A stretch of 9,332 bases of DNA from Novosphingobium sp. GTDB taxonomy: Bacteria; Pseudomonadota; Alphaproteobacteria; Sphingomonadales; Sphingomonadaceae. The stretch spans positions 1 to 9,332 of the forward strand of contig JADYXV010000132.1 in the NCBI GenBank assembly GCA_020853995.1, given 5' to 3'. The translations under genes were made by a program, and so were the position numbers. Below the pieces are notes generated by a model that was not told where the DNA came from, did no database searches, and saw only the letters and a list, made by a program, of their open reading frames with translations. How positions within the stretch are numbered: the first letter of the stretch is position 1; the number at the start of each line of letters is the position of its first letter. This document shows, piece after piece, positions 1-5,050 of this stretch.

Positions 1-781
1 AGCCGGGATGGCCGAGCAGGCGGGTGTAGAACGTGGGCACGCCCATCAGCACGCTGGCTTGCGGCATCAGGCGGACCAGTTCATCGGCATCGAATTTGGG
101 CAGGAAGATCATTGCCGATCCCGCTGCGATGGTGATGTTGGTTGCGACAAACAGCCCGTGCGTGTGGAAGATGGGCAAGGCGTGGAGCAGGCGGTCATCG
201 GCGGTAAAGCGCCAGTGATCGACCAGTGTCAGCGCGTTTGAGGCCAGGTTGGCGTGGGCAAGCATCGCCCCCTTGCTGCGTCCGGTGGTGCCGGACGTGT
301 AAAGAATTGCTGCGAGGGTATCGGGCGTGACAGCGACGCGATCAAACAGTTCGGGCTGTGACATGGCTTCATTCACAAGGGTGCCGCCGGTGCCTGTTGC
401 ATCAAGCGTGAGCAGTGCTGGCACGCCGATTTCCGCACACAACGCGGATAGCGCAGCTTCGTCTTCAGGGCGGCAAAGCAACAGGGCAGGCTGCGCATCG
501 CCCAGGAAATAGCGCAATTCGCCAGTAGTATAGCCGGTGTTAAGCGGCAGGTAGACCGCGCCGGTCTGCAGTGCGGCAAGCCATGTCAGCAGCGCGGTTT
601 GCGACTTTTCTACCTGTATGGCAATGCGATCACCGGGAAGCACGCCCTTGGCGCGGAAGGCATGGGCCAGCTGTGCCGAGCGGCGCAACGCGGCCTCGTA
701 CGTCAGTACCGTGCCATCTGCGGCAAGCAGGAACGGCGCATCCGGCGTGGCCTGACATCGGGCTAGAAACAGCGAAAACAT
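1..781 (-). CDS. matB: Malonyl-CoA synthetase (AMP-forming), N-terminal half, runs off the left edge
   Basis: A 260-codon open frame starts at the ATG at 781 and continues past base 1. It is an acyl-adenylate-forming (ANL superfamily) enzyme. The phosphate-binding motif YTSGTTGRSKGAMLAHANL lies at residues 161-179, followed by ALPIFHTHGLFVATN (201-215) and FLPKFDADELVRLMP and MGVPTFYTRLL (226-256). These last segments closely resemble malonyl-CoA synthetase MatB as I remember it, more than long-chain fatty acyl-CoA ligases. The expected reaction is malonate + ATP + CoA to malonyl-CoA + AMP + PPi in the cytoplasm. The family is about 500 residues long, so the second half with the C-terminal lid domain lies outside the window. 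No strong ribosome binding site is visible, and an in-frame GTG lies eight codons upstream. The ATG is preferred because MatB proteins begin with a similarly short leader. It lies 57 bp downstream of the small gene at 839-1096 on the same strand, so it may be part of a ribB-led operon. The family call is firm; malonate specificity is inferred. Confidence 0.88.
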   Translation of the reverse strand, partial: MFSLFLARCQATPDAPFLLAADGTVLTYEAALRRSAQLAHAFRAKGVLPGDRIAIQVEKSQTALLTWLAALQTGAVYLPLNTGYTTGELRYFLGDAQPALLLCRPEDEAALSALCAEIGVPALLTLDATGTGGTLVNEAMSQPELFDRVAVTPDTLAAILYTSGTTGRSKGAMLAHANLASNALTLVDHWRFTADDRLLHALPIFHTHGLFVATNITIAAGSAMIFLPKFDADELVRLMPQASVLMGVPTFYTRLLGHPG

Positions 782-838
782 GTCCGAATGTGAATGAGCG
801 ACCACGAGGCACCTGCGATGATTGAAAGACAGGTTGCC

Positions 839-1096
839 CTAAGTGCTCTCGGTCAATTCGGCAATTTCGAAGGTGAAGCTTTTCCATCCGCGCACACGAG
901 CCGCGTCATCAGCGGGTGCGCGTTTGCGTCGCGCTTCGGGCAAGGAACGGGTGTGGCCCCAGAATACTTCGGTCTTGCCGTTCGGCAATTCGGCCACGAT
1001 GCGCCAATAGTGGGTGAAGGTGTCAGTCGTCGGACCGATTGTCTTCACGTAACCGTCAGGCATCGTGGCCGTAAGATAGCGGCGCTTTTTCTTCAT
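839..1096 (-). CDS. Small orphan protein of 85 residues, function unknown
   Basis: I do not recognise a characterised family. The protein is short, hydrophilic and strongly basic at the N-terminus (MKKKRRYLTATMPDG). It has an aromatic-rich centre (THYWRIVAEL, then EVFWGHTRSLPEARRKR) and ends in WKSFTFEIAELTEST. There is no signal peptide, membrane segment or cysteine. The alternation of YWRIVAELPNGKTEVFWG suggests a small beta-rich fold, which is inference. The gene lies 36 bp after the ribB stop and 57 bp before the matB-like start, all on the minus strand, which is the main argument that it is real. A plus-strand frame covers the same bases (794-1129), but its translation has no coherent character and I treat it as a shadow. 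No clear Shine-Dalgarno sequence precedes the ATG at 1096. Confidence 0.62.
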   Translation of the reverse strand: MKKKRRYLTATMPDGYVKTIGPTTDTFTHYWRIVAELPNGKTEVFWGHTRSLPEARRKRAPADDAARVRGWKSFTFEIAELTEST

Positions 1097-1132
1097 CGTA
1101 GCCAGCCGATGTGCAAACCGAAAGGCTGAGCG

Positions 1133-2407
1133 TTACGTTTTGGGTATCGCGCGTTCGCCCTTGATGCTCAGGCCATAACCTTCGAGCGCGACAAGGTTGT
1201 GGTGCGAATTGGTGAGCAGGATCATGTCGTGCACACCAAGATCGGCAAGGATCTGCGCGCCAATGCCATAGCTGCGCAATTCCATGTCGCGGCCACCGGT
1301 GCCATCCACTTCGCGGATCAGATGGTCGGGTTCACCTGGCATCAACAGCACGATCAAACCGGCGCCTGCTTCACCGATTTCGGTCATCGAGCGTTGCAGG
1401 ATGCGCTTGCGCGGGCCCGGACTGCCCAGCACGTCGGACAGGATGGAGATGGTGTGCATGCGTACCAAAGCGGGTACATCCGGCAAGATGGCGCCTTTTT
1501 GCAGCACCAGATGGACCGAACCGTCAATCTTGTTGCGATAGGTCTTGATCGTCCAGTCGCCGCCGTAATCGGTTTCGAACGGGGCTTGCTGGATGCATTC
1601 GACCAGATGATCGTTGCGACGGCGATATTCGATCAGATCGCGGATCGTGCCGATTTTCAGCCCGTGCTTGCGGGCGAAGATTTTCAGGTCATCCAGACGG
1701 GCCATCGTGCCGTCATCGTTCATGATCTCGCAGATCACGCCTGACGGGTTCAGCCCGGCAAGGCGTGGCAAATCGATAGCGGCCTCGGTGTGCCCTGCGC
1801 GCACGAGAACGCCGCCATCGCGCGCGATCAGCGGAAATACATGGCCCGGCGTGACTAGATCATCCTTGGTCTTTCCGGCATCGACCGCCACGGCAATGGT
1901 GCGCGCGCGGTCTGCCGCTGAAATGCCGGTGTCCACGCCCTCGCGGGCTTCGATCGATACGGTGAAGGCAGTGCCGTGGCGCGTGCCGTTGTTGCGGGCC
2001 ATTAGTTCAAGACCAAGGTGGCTCGCCCGTTCGCTGGTCAGACACAGACAAATCAGGCCGCGTCCATTGGTAGCCATGAAGTTGACGGATTCGGGTGTTG
2101 CCATCTGCGCCGGGATGACCAGATCGCCTTCGTTTTCGCGGTCTTCATCATCCACCAGAATGACCATCCGGCCATTGCGCACTTCGGCGATCATTTCCTC
2201 GACGGTGGCGAGTTCGAACTCGTCCTCGTCTTCGCTGTCCATCGCGCGTTCAAGCTTGCTCAGTGTATCGGCGGTGGGGTTCCATTCGGGCGATAGAACA
2301 TCGCGCAAGGAATTGGGATGAAGGCCTGCCGCGCGGGCGAGGGCTGCCCGCGAGATGATGCGGTCTTCGATGAGTTTGCGCGCACGCGCCAAGATGTCCT
2401 GTGCCAT
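1133..2407 (-). CDS. ribB: 3,4-dihydroxy-2-butanone 4-phosphate synthase with N-terminal HTH and degenerate GTP cyclohydrolase II-like tail
   Basis: This 424-residue cytoplasmic enzyme converts ribulose 5-phosphate to 3,4-dihydroxy-2-butanone 4-phosphate plus formate, supplying the four-carbon unit of riboflavin. It has three parts. Residues about 5-56 form a helix-turn-helix-like domain (SRAALARAAGLHPNSLRDVL at 19-38), joined by an acidic linker (57-65). Residues about 66-265 are the DHBP synthase domain, with the metal and substrate motif DDEDRENEGD (86-95), RHGTAFTVSIEAREGVDTGI (143-162), RAGHTEAAIDL (203-213) and EIMNDDGTMAR (227-237). Residues about 283-424 resemble GTP cyclohydrolase II, including RSYGIGAQILADLGV and LLTNSHHNLVALEGYGL. 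However, this tail contains no cysteine, so the zinc ligands of a working cyclohydrolase are absent, as is the EGRGIGL-type motif. GTP cyclohydrolase activity is therefore unlikely and a separate ribA should exist elsewhere; this is RibBX-like rather than RibBA. The leader shows no FMN riboswitch. A weak GAGAAAG precedes the ATG at 2407. Confidence 0.95.
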   Translation of the reverse strand: MAQDILARARKLIEDRIISRAALARAAGLHPNSLRDVLSPEWNPTADTLSKLERAMDSEDEDEFELATVEEMIAEVRNGRMVILVDDEDRENEGDLVIPAQMATPESVNFMATNGRGLICLCLTSERASHLGLELMARNNGTRHGTAFTVSIEAREGVDTGISAADRARTIAVAVDAGKTKDDLVTPGHVFPLIARDGGVLVRAGHTEAAIDLPRLAGLNPSGVICEIMNDDGTMARLDDLKIFARKHGLKIGTIRDLIEYRRRNDHLVECIQQAPFETDYGGDWTIKTYRNKIDGSVHLVLQKGAILPDVPALVRMHTISILSDVLGSPGPRKRILQRSMTEIGEAGAGLIVLLMPGEPDHLIREVDGTGGRDMELRSYGIGAQILADLGVHDMILLTNSHHNLVALEGYGLSIKGERAIPKT

Positions 2408-2409
2408 GA

Positions 2410-2414
2410 GATTC
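2410..2414. promoter_or_regulatory. GANTC site abutting the ribB start
   Basis: GATTC lies two bases upstream of the ribB start codon on the minus strand. GANTC is the recognition site of the alphaproteobacterial cell-cycle methyltransferase CcrM. It is one of four such sites in the 213-bp ribB / winged-helix intergenic region. That it has a regulatory function is inference. Confidence 0.4.
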
Positions 2415-2417
2415 GCT

Positions 2418-2457
2418 TTCTCACACTGCGATGATTTCTGTCAAGTATTCTCACATT
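2418..2457. promoter_or_regulatory. Two TTCTCACAYT direct repeats spaced 30 bp in the ribB promoter
   Basis: TTCTCACACT at 2418-2427 and TTCTCACATT at 2448-2457 match at 9 of 10 positions. Their starts are 30 bp apart, close to three helical turns, so a protein would meet both on the same DNA face. An inverted half-copy AGTGTG follows at 2460-2465. The second repeat overlaps the proposed ribB -10 box, so binding would be expected to interfere with transcription. The repeats are seen directly; the operator role is inferred. Confidence 0.4.
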
Positions 2458-2460
2458 ATA
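2455..2460 (-). promoter_or_regulatory. Candidate ribB -10 box (TATAAT)
   Basis: On the minus strand the sequence reads TATAAT, a perfect -10 consensus, ending 47 bp upstream of the ribB ATG. It would give a leader of roughly 40 nt. No good -35 box lies 16-18 bp upstream (the region is C- and G-rich), so the promoter may need an activator or may be a chance match. On the plus strand TATAGT at 2457-2462 overlaps it and could serve the divergent gene. Confidence 0.35.
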
Positions 2461-2506
2461 GTGTGCGACATCGCCCGTCGGGGCAGGTTCGGGCAAAGGA
2501 GCGGCT

Positions 2507-2536
2507 GTGACACTTTACCCGAGGGCAAAGTGTCAC
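2507..2536. repeat. 30-bp dyad (inverted repeat), operator-like
   Basis: The left arm GTGACACTTTACCC (2507-2520) and right arm GGGCAAAGTGTCAC (2523-2536) are complementary at 13 of 14 positions around a 2-bp centre. No T-run follows on either strand, so it is not a standard intrinsic terminator, and it is not downstream of any gene. It sits between divergent starts about 100 bp from ribB and 85 bp from the winged-helix gene. A dimeric regulator operator is the simplest reading. A hairpin in a plus-strand leader RNA is the alternative. Confidence 0.6.
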
Positions 2537-2577
2537 AAGCGACAAATGTTGGATTATCAGCGGCGGATGGCAGATGG

Positions 2578-2624
2578 GGGATTCCCTTGAATCCCGTTAT
2601 GTGCTTCCTTGAATCCCGTAATGT
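2578..2624. repeat. GAATCCC half-site array with three GANTC sites
   Basis: GGGATTC (2578-2584) and GAATCCC (2589-2595) form a perfect 7-bp inverted repeat with a 4-bp spacer. The second half-site belongs to an 18-bp unit CCTTGAATCCCGTWATGT starting at 2585 that recurs at 2607 with one difference, a 22-bp period. GANTC therefore occurs at 2580-2584, 2589-2593 and 2611-2615. The second unit reaches the proposed ATG of the winged-helix gene at 2621, so occupancy could block its transcription or translation start. The pattern is seen directly; its function is inferred. Confidence 0.6.
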
Positions 2625-3205
2625 TCCACTCTGCAATCACATCAGGGGCGAAAAGCCAAACCGGCGAAATGGCCGCGCTGCTTGATATGCTGGCGCATAC
2701 CAGCACGCGCCCCCGCTATGCCTTCATGGTACTCAGCCTCATTGCCGAAGTGGCCAATGCCGATGGCGAAGCGGGACCTTTTATAAAGCGCGACCGCCAG
2801 CAACACTCCCTGCGCGACTGGTTGTGCGATAGCCTTGCCCCGATGGGAGGCCGCGATCCGCGCCGGATTGCCTTGGCCGCGCGGGTGGAGGCAGATCTGG
2901 CTGCTGCCGGCGCTTTGCCCACAGACCCTTGCCAATATGCGGCAGTGGTCGAACGCGAATTGCGTGACCGCATCCGCGCATCGGGCAAAACCAATCTGAG
3001 CCGCGCGGTTTCGGAACTGGTGGGGGCAGGGCTGCTGCGGCGCTATTACGCTGGTTATGCGGTGGATCATCCCAACCGGGGCGGCCAACGCAACGCGGTT
3101 TATGTGCTGCAAGGTCTGGCGCGGTGCCTGCTACCCCGCAATGCGCCGTCGCGCCCGGTGCCGATGCGGCCCAGGCCGGTGCAAGGGGAACTTCGGCTGT
3201 TCTGA
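2621..3205 (+). CDS. Putative winged-helix DNA-binding protein, orphan family
   Basis: This is a 194-residue soluble, basic protein of no family I can name. The N-terminal part (about 17-90) looks helical, with EMAALLDMLAH and RPRYAFMVLSLIAEVA. Residues about 124-163 read as a winged helix: TNLSRAVSELVGAGLLRRYY is a plausible recognition helix, followed by the two-strand wing YAGYAVDHPNRGGQRNAVYVL. The C-terminus is a proline/arginine-rich tail ending ELRLF, which resembles the QLxLF peptide that binds the DNA polymerase beta clamp. Start choice is uncertain: ATG 2621 has no Shine-Dalgarno sequence and lies within the GAATCCC repeat array, TTG 2609 is in frame upstream, and ATG 2669 (178 residues) is downstream. 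It is divergent from ribB and 60 bp upstream of the transporter gene on the same strand. DNA binding, possibly to the adjacent repeats, is inference; a role in replication or regulation is open. Confidence 0.72.
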   Translation: MFHSAITSGAKSQTGEMAALLDMLAHTSTRPRYAFMVLSLIAEVANADGEAGPFIKRDRQQHSLRDWLCDSLAPMGGRDPRRIALAARVEADLAAAGALPTDPCQYAAVVERELRDRIRASGKTNLSRAVSELVGAGLLRRYYAGYAVDHPNRGGQRNAVYVLQGLARCLLPRNAPSRPVPMRPRPVQGELRLF

Positions 3206-3210
3206 ATTTA

Positions 3211-3238
3211 CGGTTCCGCAAACACTTTTCAGGAACCG
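3211..3238. repeat. Short inverted repeat between winged-helix and transporter genes
   Basis: CGGTTCC (3211-3217) and GGAACCG (3232-3238) are perfect 7-bp arms around a 14-nt loop, just after the stop at 3205. There is no T-run, so it is a poor intrinsic terminator. It could be an operator, an RNA-stability stem or chance. The transporter start lies 27 bp beyond. Confidence 0.3.
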
Positions 3239-3265
3239 CACGGACTTGCGCCCGTTAAGGGCCTA

Positions 3266-5035
3266 ATGACAACGCCCCAATGGCTTTCGATTGCCACTCT
3301 TGCCGGGATGATGGCGCTCTTTGTGTGGGGGCGCTTTCGGTATGACGTGACGGCGGTGATTGCCCTGCTGGCGTCAATGGTTGTGGGCGTTGTCAAACCG
3401 TCCGAGGCGTTTTCCGGTTTTTCCGATGACATCGTTATTATCGTCGGGTCGGCCCTTGTAATGTCTGCTGCGGTCCAGCGTTCCGGGCTGATTGACGGGC
3501 TTTTGATGCGCATTGCCACCCGCGTTCGCAGCACGACGGGGCAATTGATCCTGCTGACCACCACGGTGGGCTTTTCATCGGCGTTGATCAAGAATGTGGG
3601 CGCGCTGGCGATGCTGATGCCGTCAGCTGTGCAAATGGCCAAGAAGGAAGACCGGTCGCCATCTGTCTATTTGATGCCGATGGCGTTTGCATCGCTGCTG
3701 GGCGGTTTGATGACGCTGATCGGAACATCGCCCAATATCATCGTCAGCCGCGTGCGGGAGGAAATGACCGGCGAGCCGTTCCGCATGTTCGACTATCTGC
3801 CGACCGGCCTGTTCCTGTTGCTGATGGGTCTGGTGTTTCTCGCCCTTGGCTGGCGATTGCTACCGCAAGACCGGCAGGCATCGCCGGGGCTGGGCGAGGC
3901 TATCGACATTTCCGCCTATGCGATCGAGGCCACGGTGGGTCAGGGCTCTTCCGCGATTGATGAGACGGTTGCCCTGTTTACCGCACGTCATGAAGATCAG
4001 GTCCAGGTGACCGGACTGTTGCGCGGCGCTATGCGCGGCGCGCCTGATGGCGATGTGATGATCGAGGAGGGGGACGTCCTGATCCTGACAGGCCATCCCG
4101 ATGCGCTTGAACGCGTGATCGTGACAGACCGCCTCGCGCTGGCAGGAGAAGGCAAGGAGGGCAGTGGTGGCCCGCCTGACAATGTCGGCGTCATCGAGGC
4201 GGTTGTCAGCAGCGATTCAGCGCTGATCGGGCGGACGGCAGGACGGTTGCTGATGCGCGAGCGGCTGGGCATCAATCTGATTGCCGTTTCGCGCGCAGGT
4301 GCAACCATTACCAACAAGCCGGGGCAGATTTCGTTGCGCGCTGGCGACGTGATCGTGCTGCAAGGCCCGCTGGACGTTTTGCCATCGCGGCTGAAGCAAT
4401 TGGGCGCATTGCCGCTGGCCGAACGGCCGTTGCGGCTGGGTTCGGCACGCAAACGCTGGCTGCCCATTGCCATTCTGGCGGTTGCGATGGTGGCGGCAGG
4501 AAGCGGGACTGTTCCGGCAGCTGTCGCATTCTTCGCTGCGGCTGCCGTGGCGGTGATCAGCGGCGCATTGCCGGTAAACGAAGCTTATGAAGCGGTTGAG
4601 TGGCCGATCCTGATCATGCTTGCCGCGCTTATACCCGTCAGTGCTTCGCTGCAAACCACGGGCGCGTCCGATGTGATAGCCGAGGCGTTGGCCGCCTTTG
4701 CCGTGCAATTGCCAGCCTGGGGGGCGGTGGCGCTGATTCTTGTCGCGGCGATGGCCGTGACCCCGTTCCTGAACAATGCCGCGACAGTGCTGGTCATGGC
4801 ACCCATCGCGGCGGTATTTGCAACAGAGCTGGGCTATCGCCCCGAACCGTTCTTGATCGCAACGGCAGTGGGCGCAGGCTGTGATTTCCTCACCCCCATT
4901 GGCCACCAATGCAATACGCTGGTGCTGGGGCCGGGCGGATACCGTTTTGGTGATTACGCCCGGCTCGGTGCGCCGCTATCGGTGCTGGTGGCCGTTATGG
5001 GAACGCCTTTGATCCTGTACTTCTGGCCGCTTTGA
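3266..5035 (+). CDS. SLC13/DASS-family anion transporter with two central RCK_C (TrkA_C) domains
   Basis: This 589-residue inner-membrane protein is predicted to import a small anion such as sulfate or a dicarboxylate, probably coupled to sodium or protons. Two membrane halves flank a soluble insert. The first half (about 5-200) has IKNVGALAMLMP (108-119) and IGTSPNIIVS (152-161), matching the first Asn-Thr type substrate and cation motif of the family. The insert (about 210-385) contains two RCK_C-like repeats, each ending in a typical segment: EEGDVLILTGHPDALERV (267-284) and RAGDVIVLQGPLDVLPSRL (358-376). The second half (about 396-589) has FLNNAATVLVMAPIA (501-515) and FLTPIGHQCNTLVLGPGGY (541-559). 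This layout matches SAC1/SLT-like bacterial and algal sulfate transporters, but substrate cannot be read from sequence. The ATG has AAGG about 5 nt upstream. It lies 60 bp after the winged-helix gene and converges on the TonB-dependent receptor with 15 bp between stops. Confidence 0.93.
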   Translation: MTTPQWLSIATLAGMMALFVWGRFRYDVTAVIALLASMVVGVVKPSEAFSGFSDDIVIIVGSALVMSAAVQRSGLIDGLLMRIATRVRSTTGQLILLTTTVGFSSALIKNVGALAMLMPSAVQMAKKEDRSPSVYLMPMAFASLLGGLMTLIGTSPNIIVSRVREEMTGEPFRMFDYLPTGLFLLLMGLVFLALGWRLLPQDRQASPGLGEAIDISAYAIEATVGQGSSAIDETVALFTARHEDQVQVTGLLRGAMRGAPDGDVMIEEGDVLILTGHPDALERVIVTDRLALAGEGKEGSGGPPDNVGVIEAVVSSDSALIGRTAGRLLMRERLGINLIAVSRAGATITNKPGQISLRAGDVIVLQGPLDVLPSRLKQLGALPLAERPLRLGSARKRWLPIAILAVAMVAAGSGTVPAAVAFFAAAAVAVISGALPVNEAYEAVEWPILIMLAALIPVSASLQTTGASDVIAEALAAFAVQLPAWGAVALILVAAMAVTPFLNNAATVLVMAPIAAVFATELGYRPEPFLIATAVGAGCDFLTPIGHQCNTLVLGPGGYRFGDYARLGAPLSVLVAVMGTPLILYFWPL

Positions 5036-5050
5036 CCGGAAAGTTGCACT

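Noticed and set aside
1097..1132. Possible terminator between ribB and the 85-residue gene
   Set aside because: CAGCC and GGCTG can pair over a 16-nt loop, but the stem is only 5 bp and no T-run follows on the minus strand.
1199..2321. Long plus-strand frames (181 and 235 codons) opposite ribB
   Set aside because: They lie entirely antisense to a gene with clear catalytic motifs and their translations are low-complexity, Ser/Arg- or His-rich. This is the usual mirror effect in GC-rich coding DNA.
2408..2620. Possible FMN riboswitch upstream of ribB
   Set aside because: I looked on the minus strand for the conserved RFN-element segments (AGGGGCGGGGYGAAA-like start and its paired stems) and found none. 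The leader predicted from the TATAAT box is also only about 40 nt long.
2578..2624. Plasmid or phage replication origin with iterons
   Set aside because: Only two copies of the 22-bp-spaced unit are present, no DnaA box cluster or AT-rich unwinding region is visible, and the flanking genes are ordinary chromosomal metabolism.
4217..4909. 230-codon minus-strand frame inside the transporter gene
   Set aside because: Its composition (many His, Cys, Arg and Gln) is that of a shadow frame, and the plus-strand transporter is complete with all family motifs.
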